From Coriolopsis trogii (taxonomy: Eukaryota > Basidiomycota > Agaricomycetes > Polyporales > Polyporaceae), in the NCBI GenBank assembly GCA_020543525.1, contig JAHYIO010000024.1, positions 1 to 50,287 of the forward strand: DNA of 50,287 nt, in the 5' to 3' direction. Of the stretch, positions 20,273 through 31,339 are shown piece after piece. How positions within the stretch are numbered: position 1 is the first letter of the stretch; the number at the start of each line of letters is the position of its first letter. The notes beneath the pieces were generated by a model, which did no database searches, was not told where the DNA came from, and was given only the letters and a program-made list of their open reading frames with translations. Both the position numbers and the translations under genes were made by a program.

Positions 20273-21176
20273 GCGGTTGGGAAATACTGAACAATTTGAG
20301 GATGAACAGCGTTCTGCAGCGGCGTAGAGAGGGAGACTCACGAGTGGGTCGTGTGTCGCGAGGTCGATTGTAATTTGTGGTGGCACAGTTGATCTGGGGG
20401 CGTTATGGATCTTGATCACAGCTCGTCGAAACCGTCGTTTGCATACAGATCGCAAGACTGGATAAAGTCATCCTGGACTACATCACTGTCATTTTCAGAT
20501 GACTTAGGGTAAAGCAAGAGCGCGCTAAAGGAATTAGGATTCGTTCCTGACTTAAGTCCACAGACCTACATGTCCCCCCCTGCACACATCAAACATCATA
20601 TTCGTATATAATATAGGCCTCAGAGCATAGCAACAATACGACTCGGGGGAGCAAGGAGGAAATGGGCGCGAACGCACTAGCGGTACTGAGGTACGTGTTG
20701 GCGGGGTCGTGAAGGGAGCCAGCCCTCACAGACCCCATGCATCCCACAAAGATTTTCTGGAAAATTCGGCTTCTGACCGCGCCGAGCCAAGGGATGCCTC
20801 GCCAACAACCGATGCTTGGTCAACAAGCGCTTATCATGCGGTCAGGTGGGGTTGCGTGAGCGAATTCTAGACCAGGTTGCCGAAGAGAAGCAGCTGCGTT
20901 GGAGTTTGAGTTTGAGTTTGATAAGCGCAACAATACAGATGGGGTGCCACAATTTACTCGCCTGCTACACGGGGTGCAGTTGAGCACGGCATCAGCCTTG
21001 GACAAGGGTTTTTCTGGCATTGTGCAAACCATTCGCGCAATTGCGACTTCCACCGGTCAGCGCTCTCATTGTTCACAAAGAAACAAGTACTGAAGTAGGC
21101 GATGACCACCATTTGGCCTCTACTAAGTCACGCATTTCTGTCGTTCACTATGTCCCTCCCATTGTCGGCTGCGAAG
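20273..21176. other. Gene-poor stretch with a small hexanucleotide repeat
   Basis: No convincing gene is visible. Short frames on both strands lack family features. The only structure noted is gagttt repeated about three times at 20903-20921, which gives EFEF on one strand and SNSNSN on the other. The stretch separates the duplicated segment from the first coiled-coil gene pair. Confidence 0.5.
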
Positions 21177-21868
21177 TCACCTCGAGGTGTCAGTCAGCAA
21201 TTGTGGCATTGAGCGCCCCGATGTACCGCAGGTTAAAAGTGCGTTGTCTTCAAGTGTACCGGACAGACGTAGTTGTGCGCACTTGTTGAGGATATAGGAT
21301 AAATGCGCATTTGCAGAATGCCTTTTGACGGATGCTCACCTGCCATTGAAGTTCTGCGATTTGCTCTCGCAAGGATGCGATATCGTGTTGTGCGCCCGCA
21401 ATAAGTACCTGACAACTTGTCAGTTGCGCACATGCTATACGGTGAAGTGAACACGATGCCTTGCACTGGTTGGTAGAAATACCACTGTAATTGTCCACCT
21501 CCCTGACGGGAAGTGACAACAGCGAGTGCTGGAGGAGCTGCTGGTGCAAACGATCGATACAATTTTCCAACGCCGCTACGTATGCCACTCGTCTCTGACG
21601 AGGGCTTGTGACCGATCTATCAACTTGTCATGTACATACCCATCATGCAAACAAAGTCAAGCTTGACGTACAATTCCTGCGTAGAGAAAACCAGCCCTTC
21701 CATCACAGGGTCCCTGCGAAAACGGGTGGGACTCGCCCTTTTCTTTGGCAGCTTATGCGCGGTGTCGTCGTCTTCGTCACGCCATTCAGATCCCGCGTTA
21801 TGGGTGGAAGAGGTAGAAATGCTGCCTCGTTCGTCTCGATAACCCTGGTCATCATTGGCGTCGGCCAT
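21177..21868 (-). CDS. Coiled-coil family protein, pair 1 minus-strand member
   Basis: Exons 21868-21707, 21594-21460, 21408-21340 and 21281-21177 give 156 residues. The N-terminus is charged (SEWRDEDDDTAHKLPKKRAS) with a basic RFRRDP, then RRVAYVAALENCIDRLHQQL, a short helix-forming coiled coil. The 69-base third exon encodes VLIAGAQHDIASLREQIAEL and is the same length as in three relatives (genes at 22509, 40899 and 42640). The intron before it needs a phase-0 donor, which falls at AAG|gcatcg, a GC donor rather than GT. Proteins with a YIxALExxxxxLHxQLL core and an AGxQHD segment occur in Polyporales as I recall; no function is known. It lies head-to-head with the gene at 22509. Confidence 0.6.
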
Positions 21869-22508
21869 CGACGCCTCGGCGTGAGTAGACGTTGCAGAGA
21901 CATTCGAAAATGGGTCGAGGCTCTCGTACCAGTTTGTTTTTCGCGTGTCGCATTGTAAGATCAGAGCCCGAAAGTCGACCAGCGAGGAGTGGAAGAGTGT
22001 AGGGCTTTCGCGTTGATGAGGTTATTGTTGAGGATTACAAGGAAAGAGCTTGTCGCCAAAGAGGTCGTTGAGGTCTTCTTAGAGAGGACAATGGGTGTCG
22101 TGGGAGAGGCACGCAATTGGGAGGATAGGACCCCATGGATGGGGGAAGGCACTTCGGCCGCCAGGCATGCCATAATTTTTCAAACTGCGCCTGTGACTCG
22201 TGGGGGTTGCCCGCTACCCAGCTTCCACCACGTGCGAATAGGCACCCGCGTCTCGGTTTCTGCATTAGCTTGTGCATTATCATTTAGCAAGTCCTAGATT
22301 GAAGAAGATTATTCAAGTCCTCTCCATGTTGGCGATGAGGGCATGCTGAATATTATTCAAGTACAGACACAAGTCGGTAGGGATAGTCTCTTAACCGACG
22401 GCGCAGTTTACGGGCAACACCGATGCACGACAGTCTTGTGACCCAGCGGCCCGATGTCATCCGCGAAGTCGCGAGTGCTTGTGTTGCACGGAACCTAAAT
22501 GCCACTGA
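21869..22508. promoter_or_regulatory. Shared divergent upstream region of pair 1
   Basis: About 640 bases separate the two divergent starts. They hold the presumed promoters of both genes and a repeated tattattcaagt/gattattcaagt element near 22305-22360. Part of it may contain an unrecognised upstream exon of the minus gene. The comparable space in pair 2 is about 680 bases. Confidence 0.4.
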
Positions 22509-23942
22509 TTGGGCCCATCATGTCCCCACCCTTGGTCGGCCTTCTTGCCACCACCTAGCGCGACTATGGACATTGTCCATGGGCTCCCCGACCGATACTC
22601 TCAAACCCTATGCGGTTCTAATCACTGCGATACGACAGGAGATTGGTATGGGGCTGACGAGGTCGATCCGCTTATTGTTGAGGCGAACGCCATGGGAGAA
22701 CACTTCTCAGTAAGTCTGTATTGCTCCGTGTTCGACCTCAATGAAGACCTGTAAGAATTGAAAACCTGTTAGCACGTCCCCGACTCAATATCTTGGGAGC
22801 AACCACAGGAAATACTCGCGATACCTGTATGGTTACCGGATGGATCGTCTGCCGCTTGGCCCGACAACGCTACTTTTCCATACATGTCAGCAGTCTCCTA
22901 CAGCTCGTCCGCGGTGACAGGCTCTCCGCAAGTCATCGAGTGGGAAGAGTGGAACCCCTATTCCACACTAGCACAAGTCGCTGTTTGTGACGGTGGCAGC
23001 GAGACTGAGTCTATGGTTGCGCGCATGGGTACCACCGAGAACAACCGGAACCACAGTGCTAGAGTGGCTGAGTTCGTCGGTGACAACCGCGGCAGCGACG
23101 CTCAGTGCATGGCTCCCCCTACGGCAGCCAACGAGGATGAAAATCTGGCTACTTTTCCATACATGTCAGGAGTCTCCTACAGCTCGTCCGCGGTCACAGG
23201 CCCTCCGCAAGTCATCGAGTGGGAAGAATGGAACCCCTATTCCACACTAGCACAAGTCGTTGCATGTGACGGTGGCAGCGAGACTGAGTCTATGGTTTCG
23301 CGCATGGGTACCAACGAGAACAACCGGAACCACAGTGCTAGAGTGGCTGAGTTCGTCGGTGACAACCGCGGCAGCGACGCTCAGTGCATGGCCCCCCCTA
23401 GGGCAGCCAACGAGGATAAAGATCGTCCACCACAAAAGCATAAAAAGTGGGAGTCCCTGTACAGGGAGAGGTATACTTCCACCGCGCGCCGCTATGGCAT
23501 TGTAACATGCACCACGTGAGTGTGATTCGTACCTATCATCCATCAGCAGGATCTCAAACAGTGTGCAGCATGCACTTCAATGAGCGCACGAGGCAGGGGC
23601 GTTACATCGAGGCATTAGAGGAGCAAGTCAGACAGTTGCAAAGGCGCCTCGCGGACGCTGGAGTACAACCAGTCAAGGTAGAGCCTGTCCGCCTTGAACA
23701 TTGTGTCCAAAGAGACTGTTTGAAGGTATGGTGTCGTACGAGTGCCTCCCCGCCTGTCATACTGATCATATGCTGCAAACTGTAGAGAATACTGGTTCAG
23801 CAGCAAGCTGTGTTGCAGGAAGAGAGGCAGGCTAAGCTTCACGCCGAGAAAGAAGTGAGTGTTCCGCCACGCTCACTTCCCCGTACGATGCTGATACTGC
23901 CATTCCAAGCTACGGCGTCTTCAGGACCTGGCTGCAAAGTGA
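22509..23942 (+). CDS. Coiled-coil family protein with internal tandem duplication, pair 1 plus-strand member
   Basis: Exons 22509-22709, 22773-23515, 23569-23725, 23786-23854 and 23910-23942 give 400 residues. The N-terminal half contains two copies of a 93-residue unit (22869-23147 and 23148-23426), each with YSSSAVTG, QVIEWEEWNPYSTLAQV, GGSETESMV and GDNRGSDAQCMAPP. The C-terminal half is basic (HKKWESLYRERYTSTARRYG), then RQGRYIEALEEQVRQLQRRL, the conserved coiled-coil core, and a final exon pair reading RILVQQQAVLQEERQ and LRRLQDLAAK. Exons 3 and 4 are 157 and 69 bases, exactly as in the paralogue at 42640. A basic stretch followed by a coiled coil recalls bZIP proteins, but the bZIP Asn/Arg signature is absent. 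Function is unknown. Confidence 0.68.
22869..23426 (+). repeat. In-frame tandem repeat, two 279-base units
   Basis: Units 22869-23147 and 23148-23426 are nearly identical and keep frame. Changes between units are few (for example ARMGTTEN against SRMGTNEN, and TGSPQ against TGPPQ), which points to a recent duplication. Confidence 0.92.
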
Positions 23943-24179
23943 TCGGTCATGTATATACCGTCAACGTGTCATGACAAGACCTGAGAGTGGTGAGTATTAC
24001 GTTGGTGTATCCTATGCATGAGTACCGTTCAGTGATATCGCAGTGCTCTATTACCATCATACCCTTTCCTCTAGTGTAAGTTCACTCAATGGATGCTTGT
24101 CACTAGGTTTTTGTAATCGGACATCCCGTCGCGATTGCGTTTTAGAGCTCCGCGCCGCCTGGCGTCTCTCTATCTCCCG

Positions 24180-24800
24180 TCATTGTTCCCTCTCTCGTAG
24201 TCGTCCCTCACGCCTTCGGACGCGCGCGCGCATGCGTCCGAACCTATTATACACTGAGCCTAGCGATTTCTGAGCCTCCAAAATGAGGTGAATGGTGCGA
24301 GTGCACTTGGGAGTGGGCGGTAGGTAGACAAAAAAGTCCCGAGGTTTAATAAACGACTTTTTTGTCCGATTGTATATCGCTCGCCTTCCTTCTTGTGCCA
24401 CCAGCAGCACAGTCCCCTCCGCCATCGCTTGCAGAGCAAGCTTGATGAAGAGCGTAGAGCTCACCGGTCCATCGCACGATCCGAGACCCGTTTTCAATCT
24501 ATGAAGAAAGACACCGACCGGGATGTCGCAAGGGCGTATGTCGCTCTTGCAGGACTCGACGACGACCCCGAGCACCTCGAGGACACGCAAGAGTGCAACG
24601 AAGAGAAGCCCAAGAATGTGGCACGAGGGCTGAGGCACAGAAAGCCGCACGCGGTCCGAGTCGATGCCGACGTCGGCGCTGGAGAGAGTAGGTTGGAAGG
24701 ACGCACGACGGATCAGTCTTGCGAGGATGCAATGTGCACGTGGGAGGCCCGTGAGCGTGCGGAGGGCCGGAAGTTTTCGTTCCCGCACATATCCTCTAGC
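24180..24800 (-). pseudogene. DUF6534-like membrane protein remnant
   Basis: A long minus-strand frame contains LGLLFVALLRVLEVLGVVVE, then FLHRLKTGLGSCDGPVS and LFIKLALQAMAEGTVLLVAQ, and HLILEAQKSLGSVYNRFGR near the end. The L-x-x-x-KTG..S-D-x-x-(V/I)-x-x-L-I-x-x-A-(L/I)-Q core followed by a (K)LY-x-N-x-x-x-x-x-LNAR-like end is the layout I know from DUF6534 domains of Agaricomycete membrane proteins. The terminal LNAR motif is degraded to a basic stretch (RARVRRREGRLRERE), and no convincing N-terminal helices or start are seen. Treated as a decayed or badly resolved copy. Confidence 0.4.
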
Positions 24801-25001
24801 TGAAGGTCTACTGCTCACCAGATGCCTGTGCGAGGTCAGAGACCTTGGTGGCGTCGGCAGTCTTGAGGAAGACACTGTATAGTGTATGATGTCCATATGA
24901 GGATCAACGGAATAGTAGGTAGACACGCATCGAATAATGTATGTAGACATGCAGCAATTCCCCTATTGTACGTACAGGCCATACTCGCCAAGCATGCAGA
25001 C

Positions 25002-27120
25002 TCACAAGTCCCGCATGAGGTACTTCGTTAAGCACTCGATCACCGCTTTTTTGATCTCTTCGTTCTGTGGGCCGTTCTTCAAGATCTCCCTCGCGAACGT
25101 CACTTTCTCTATCGAGATGTCCTTCTCCCTGTCCTTCCGCGCGTGTTCCGTACACGCCTTGTTCACTTCCACTTGTTGCTGCAGGATGTCCTTCAGCGAC
25201 ATGCAGACTCCCAAAATTGACTCGGTGACAGCGGTGAGGTGCGTGAGCGCATGCGTCGCCTGCATAGTTTGCTTGTGTGCACGAACATCACCGGAAGAGT
25301 TTTCGGGGAATGGTGATTGTCTCTGGCCCATCCCATTCATTGTAGCGACCTTCGAGGCCCGCGTCGTTGCTGGCGTCGAAGGAGAGGCGTGCGGGGAATT
25401 GGACGCATTGGCTTCCGAAGAGCGGAGGTACGGGAACGATGGCCGTGACTGCACCGTCCTGCTCGATCCTGCCTGGCGGTAGTCGGAAGGTTGAGATGGC
25501 GGAGGGGAGTATGCGTATGGCGGCTGCGACTCTGCGACTTGATCAGAACCCTCCGGGCTTGCTTGCATGCTGTGGCCCACCATGAGCTGAGGGTCAAACG
25601 TGCTGTGCAACCCCATCATCGCATTCGGTATAGACGACGGCGCCGGCCCAACAATTTGGTCGGTCGGCCCAGAATACGGTGATGGCAGGCCCGTCTTCGG
25701 GTCCTCGCAGTATCTGTATTTACGCAATTGAGCGAGCGTGTGGTTCGAGGTTGGCATACATGAGCTCACCGTCTCTTAAATAAGTCGAACCAGCCAGATT
25801 TATACCAAATGTCTATGACCTTCACGTTCAGGTTGCCGACGTTCAAGCCAGCGACCCGCGCAGTTTCTAGCATAGCTTCAATATGTGGCTGCTCGGCGTT
25901 GGGGTTCTCCGCGTGGAGCTTCCGGAAGTGGTTGGCGGAGAATACTTGAAAGGCATGCATCTGCTTGAAGACTTCAAGGTTTCGGTTATAGCAACTCTTT
26001 AGCGCCGAGTACGACTTCCTCCCGGGGAAGAGTTCGCTTGAACACTGCCATGGCGAAAGTCAATCATTGATACGCGTACAACCACGAAGATATGATGCAC
26101 CTCCCGGAACATGGTATTTGTCCTCGTCCGCAACGCGTCCCAGTGGACGTCACTTGCCAGCAGCCAAGTGAACAGCCGCGTTTTCTCCTCCACCGTCCAG
26201 TGTTTCGCGCCCCCACTGGTGGCCATGTCCAGGTCGTAGGTCTCCTCATCGTCCTCCTCCCCAGCGCCTGCTGCGGACACGCTCAAGCTTCCTCCCCCAG
26301 CGGAATGTCGTCGCTTCTTCCCGGCACCGTCAGGTGTAGCCGAATCGGGCTGCTTGCGCTTCCCACTCGCCGCAGTCGCGCTACCAGAGTTACTCCATGT
26401 TTCCTGTCCATTCAATATCGGCATGGCAGGCAGGGGCGACTGCTCTTCCTCTACTGCTTCCGTCTGTTGCGACTGTGGGTAATGTGGGTGAGAGTAGAGG
26501 AGCTCGGCCTTATGCGCGCTTCGGGGAGGGGGTTGGGATGGGATGGCATTGACGTTGTGCGCCGCGTACCCGTCAGGACCGTGGGCTTTGCCGTTATATC
26601 CATAATTTCTGTCGACCGCGCCATATTGGCGTGCGTTCGGCTCCGTCTGATCACCCAGAGAGCGTTAGTAACCGCGCAGGCAGCAAAGGGGACACGGAAC
26701 GGGGGCATTTGCATGTCATAGTGACTATCCGTAGGCGCCACATACGGGCACGCGCAGGGGAACTCCGTCACGCGCGGGTCTCCTATGTATGGCAATGTAC
26801 TGGCCTCGACCATCCATCCTAATCTCCCGCACCTGGGCTAAGCAGGGGGACTTTCTCAAGACCGACCACTGGCATAGGCCTTTGCATTGGAGCTCCCTCA
26901 TCTAAGACGGTGCACACATGCCGCGGTGACGAGACGAGACAAACGAGACGAACCTGCTGCATCTGAACCGCGGCCAAGTGATTTGACGACCGGCCCATCA
27001 CCATAGCTTGGGTGTGATATGAGTTGGACCAGGCTGCGACTGCCCGCTGCCCGCCACCGCTGGGGGTCACGCCGGCATGGCTGATGGAACTGCGATGGGT
27101 GAGATACGCCGACGGAATGC
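25002..27120 (-). CDS. Myb/SANT-like DNA-binding protein
   Basis: Clear exons on the minus strand are 26646-26101, 26044-25770 and 25713-25002, joining in phase. The domain reads KHWTVEEKTRLFTWLLASD and HWDALRTRTNTMFRECSSEL, then FPGRKSYSALKSCYNRN, LEVFKQMHAFQVFSANHFRK and VKVIDIWYKSGWFDLFKRRY. This Trp-bounded helical block is a Myb/SANT-like DNA-binding domain of fungal type. Before it are a Pro/Gln-rich region (NAIPSQPPPRSA), a nuclear-localisation-like KKRRH and an acidic EEDDEE; after it are a Ser/Pro-rich linker and a C-terminal helix (LKNGPQNEEIKKAVIECLTK). The 5' part reads MVMGRSSNHLAAVQMQQ at about 27010; exons beyond about 27120 are uncertain. Likely a nuclear transcription regulator. 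Confidence 0.7.
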
Positions 27121-27249
27121 CCGGGGCTGCAATCAGCGTCTACGAAGGGAAGAAGGCCGGCGTATTCACCTCTTGGATAATGGCATGCTGGATCAAGCTC
27201 GAGAGTGGCGGGGTGGTTGGTCGTCTAGACGTGCATGTGGGTACCTTTT

Positions 27250-28201
27250 GATAAGGCCCGAGGCGCTTAGCGGCCCGGCTACGGTGCGCCCTCCCCATGC
27301 TACCACCATTCTCTCCCGCCGAGGCAAGCCTAGAGGAGAGCCGCTGTGGTCGGAACAGCTGTGTTGCAAAAATGCGACAGCGCATGCGTGCAGTTTACTA
27401 CACCAGCACTCGAGACTCATTCAAGCTCAGTGCCAGCGACCGAGTACCAGACCTGGGAAGGGAATTCGAAGAGTCCATGGGGCGAATACATGGTCCGCGG
27501 TTTTTCCCACAGCTACGCGTCGGATGGGGCCCACGCCATCAGGCTGTGTTATCGCGCAACTGCGGACTCGTGTGTGCCGGCACCACAACGTACGTAGGAG
27601 GCGGTATGGTTAACCCACCCACTTACCTCAATATCATTGTCAGGCAGTAACACTACAGGCGCGTCTCAATGGGTTTTTGATGGTCGCTTAGGAGGAGGGT
27701 GGCTTGTACGTAACGCAGCCCTGAGCGCATCGCAGACACGCTTCCCTCAATGCGGAGTTGGGTGAACTGGACCACGGCGTGCATCGGGCGGAAAAGCGGA
27801 TTGGGGAAGGCTTGGACCCTCCAAGGAGGTCCGTACCTATCGTGATGGACCCCGTGGAAGGGTAGTATGAGACTGAACCTTAACTCGTTTAGGTGGAGGT
27901 CTGAACCTTACGTCAACTAGGCATGTGCTGGAGAAGTGAACGTTATCTTCATTAGGCATGTCGGAGCCTACTGTGGCACCGTGGTAGGAGCTATGCGACG
28001 AGTGGGTGGGCAACCAGAGGAACGTTCGTGCATAGGACTGTCTGTGTTTCCGGCCTTCCGCCTTTTCCTACCCGCTTGTCTCTCTTGGTGCAGCAGGTCC
28101 TCTCCGCATAACGCCATTGTGAGGCTTGTTGCAACAGGGTACGTCCGCGTTCATGGAAAGGACATGGTATGGTGTTGAAGGGTCGCTTTATACGCGCAGT
28201 C
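27250..28201. other. Upstream region without a recognised gene
   Basis: About 950 bases hold only short frames on both strands without family features. It presumably contains the 5' part of the Myb/SANT-like gene on one strand and the promoter of the CstF-64 gene on the other. Confidence 0.4.
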
Positions 28202-29802
28202 ATGAGCAAAGTGGTCTTCGGTACTATTTGGCTTTTGGACCTCTGTCTATCACTAAGTCATGCGTTCACGCAGTTGGAAATGTCCCGTATAACATGTATG
28301 AAGTGAGTACAGGTGTACACTTCTCTGTTTGAGCTGTTACCTCATGACAATCTTGCAGAAACAACTCATGGATTTCTTCGACTCGGAAGTCGGTGACGTA
28401 CTGGGCGTAAGGTTCGTGTCTCCAAATGCACTTACCGATGATATTGCCATAACGTCTCTTATATGTCAGACTCCAGTTCGATCGAGACAAGGCAAGAGGG
28501 TGTGGCTATTGTGAATTCAAGAGTGGGTCAATATGACACGACGTAGGAAATGGCATACTCACTTTTCCATCCTGGTCAGACGAACGAGCCGCTCGAGCCG
28601 CGGTAAGAAGAGTGGACGGGAAAACAATCAGCGGACGGAGGTTACGAGTCAATCTCGCTGAACCTGATCCTCTGTACGAGGGCATGACAACGGTGCGCGG
28701 CCAAATTGTCGAATTCCCGTTGGACCCCTCCTCTCGGGGTAGACGTAACAGCGACCGACGAGCATTACATCAAGAGCCGGATTCAGGTCGTGGGCGCGAG
28801 AGGGATGCTGAACAGGAGGGAGAACAGCGCCGGGAGCACGATGGAGAGCGCGATGATGACCGCGAGCGCGAGCAGAAGCAAGAGCAGTGGTCCTCAAGAT
28901 CCCGACGTGAATCGCTGACTCCTGCCCGAGTTCACGCATGGATGGAAACACTGCCTCAAGGCATTCCTCTCGAACACGGCAAGACAGCCATCCAGGCCAT
29001 CAATAATCTCCTTGCAAACACGCATCCCAGCACACTATTCGCTGTGTTAGCAGAGATGCAGGTGGAGTTCTGTTGTGTTTCACTCTGTGGACGTACTGCT
29101 AACCGAGTTCGCGCAGTCTCTTGTGCGTACACAACCTGACGCAGCAAGCACACTGTTAGAAGCTACTCCTCAGTTGCGGTACGCATTGGCACGAGCGCTC
29201 ACGGTGCTCAATGTCGTTAGCGACATGCAGCCGGAGGTATGCATCTACTACATCACCTGCGTCTGCTGCGCCGTTTATCCACCTGACGTCCACCTCTACC
29301 GGTAGTACACCCCTCACATCGCCGAAATGGCGACTCCTAGTAATCAATCGCCCTCAGTCGCCAACGGCTTCTCCACTCCCACCTTGTCAATAGCTACAGT
29401 CTCCAGTTTGCCGCACTCGCATACTTCGCAAAACCGGTCCACCCTTGTCATGCAAGATACAGTAGACGCTATTGCGCAGTCCTATCAAGCAGCACAAAGC
29501 AATCTATCAGGGAGTGTTTATCCACTTCCGGCGGTGCAACCGCCACCGAGTGTGTCCACGTTTCTCACATATTCACCAGTACCACAACCGCCTCACCCGA
29601 CCGAGTTTTTGATGCACCCCTCAATGCCCACACTACGAGCAACGAGCACATCTGATACGCTAGCCTCAGGATTGACTGATGAAGAAAGGGTGAGTTCATT
29701 GGTTTATCTACTGCTGCGCGAACGATCATAACCTCATGTCTTGTCCCGTGACAGAGAACCCTCATAGACATTCTACGCGTCATCCCACGCCTCCTGCAGT
29801 AG
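28202..29802 (+). CDS. RNA15: Cleavage stimulation factor subunit 2 (CstF-64 / Rna15-like)
   Basis: Eight exons (28202-28220, 28274-28302, 28359-28411, 28470-28522, 28580-29061, 29117-29236, 29306-29689, 29755-29802) join in phase to 395 residues. The RRM is split over five exons: MSKVVFVGNVPYNMYE (RNP2 is VFVGNV), KQLMDFFDSEVGDVLGVR, ARGCGYCEF (RNP1-like) and VRRVDGKTISGRRLRVNLAE. A Glu/Arg-rich low-complexity stretch follows, then the CstF hinge domain (HAWMETLPQGIPLEHGKTAI to PQLRYALARALTVLNVV) that binds CstF-77, a Pro-rich linker, and a short C-terminal helix (TDEER then TLIDILRVIPRLLQ) in the place of the Pcf11/PC4-binding domain. The protein binds U/GU-rich RNA downstream of poly(A) sites. 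The first two coding exons are only 19 and 29 bases. Confidence 0.85.
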
Positions 29803-30607
29803 TGTACAGTCAACAACAACCTCGTCCAGCGTGTCAGAGCGATCTTACTATGCGCCGGCTCGCTCACACTGATCTCCACTGGATTTGGACATTTGAATCT
29901 GTCGGCTATTCCTAACTCAACAAGGCTCAACGTGGCTTCAGACTGCAATGCATAGAGTGGCGGCACACAGTAGCCCGTCATGATGCTCCTGGCGGCCTCC
30001 CAAAGGTCCAATGGGTAGCTAGTCCCCGGAAGAGCAGCTATCTAGCCATGCACTCAGAGAACGCCGTGTCGTGTGATGACCACAGGCCTTTTCGGCGACC
30101 CGAAAATGCCGCACCGGTGGTGTTACCGCACCGTGATGGTAGCCACATTGAACTCAGTGCCCAAGGTCAGCAAGAGGATATTCCTGCTGAATATAAAGTC
30201 ATTCCTTAGGCTCCTCATACCCTCACATAAGTCTTAGTATGTACGAGGTCACTGTATCATGCACAGTATTGTCTAGGTTTCAATCCTTTGACGGTGTGAT
30301 GCAACTGTCAGCCAAGGTGTAGATAACAGACGCATTCATATATAAGGAGGAAATTGGGTTGTAAACGCAAGGCTTATACTATATGAATATGAAATCGGTG
30401 CACCTACGCCCGGTTGCGGAGATAATTCGCCAATTTGAACCGCGTGGCCGACTGCCCTGCGACCGACGTCCGAGCTCTCATGAATCACCTTTCTGATCAG
30501 CATTTCACTACATAAGCGTCGATGACGGCACACGGCTACAGAATGTAGGAGGAAGGCTACGTACACCGCCATATCGTCGCGGCCCATGTCCTCAAAGCTA
30601 CAGTAGT
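29803..30607. other. Intergenic stretch
   Basis: No supported gene. It holds the 3' region of the CstF-64 gene and the downstream region of the AT-hook gene, which converge here. Scattered short frames were not accepted. Confidence 0.5.
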
Positions 30608-31331
30608 CTACGGTAACTCCTGGAGACGACGCGCACGCTTACGCGCCGGCGAGCGACCGCTGATGCTCCCATCTCCGCTGCTGTTCTTCAGAGCGTTCGT
30701 CTCACGCGGGCCGCCTTTCTTCCTGGACGCCTCTGCTCCATTGCGCTCCTCCTTTTGCTTGTTCTCCTGCTTATCCGTGATCTTCTGCAACCGCGTGGCC
30801 ACCACATTTCAGCGAATGATGAGCATCGCACATTAGGAAGAGAGGACGAGCCTTAGCACTTCTCAGGATCATTTTGCCTCCCGATAGGCCGGCAGTACTA
30901 CTTCCCGCCAGAGTCGTTTTGGTCTTGCTACCTGGAGGCCGCCCACGTTTGCGTTTTGTAGGAGCCTCCAACGGAGGCTGGTCTGTGAGTGAGACAGCGA
31001 TGGTGTCGATCAGTGCATTGCCTACGTTGGGTCTGTGGGAGACCGGGCGCGAGGATTACTAACCAGACCCTGCGTGGCCATTCGCGACCAAAGTCTGCTT
31101 GTTCTTGCCGCCTGGAGGCCGCCCGCGTTTGCGTTTGGCAGAAACCTCCGACGACGGCGACCGGGCTGTGGGGCGCAGAGTGGTCTAGTCGGTCACTACC
31201 TCTCATATGTAGCGTCAATGCGGTGCAGGGTTTGAGAATGACTGACCAGACTCTAGCTGATCTTGCATGTCTTTGTCGCTGATCAGAGTGGCCGCGCCGT
31301 TTCCGGCTATAGGGAGGGGCCAAGCAGACAT
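30608..31331 (-). CDS. AT-hook protein with two hooks
   Basis: The minus-strand ATG at 31331 opens MSAWPLPIAGNGAATLISDK. Spliced exons give two near-identical AT-hooks, SAKRKRGRPPGGKNKQTL and APTKRKRGRPPGSKTKTTL, each with the RGRPPG core that grips the AT minor groove. The underlying DNA of the two hooks is also similar, so the second arose by duplication. A basic C-terminal part (VATRLQKITDKQENKQKEER, then SPARKRARRLQELP) ends at 30608. The link between AKA at about 30860 and VATRL has no canonical donor/acceptor, so either a non-consensus intron or a frameshift is present. Likely a small nuclear DNA-binding protein. Confidence 0.55.
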
Positions 31332-31339
31332 GGAATAGC

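Noticed and set aside
28649..28951. Minus-strand frame across the Glu/Arg-rich part of CstF-64
   Set aside because: Shadow of a low-complexity coding stretch.
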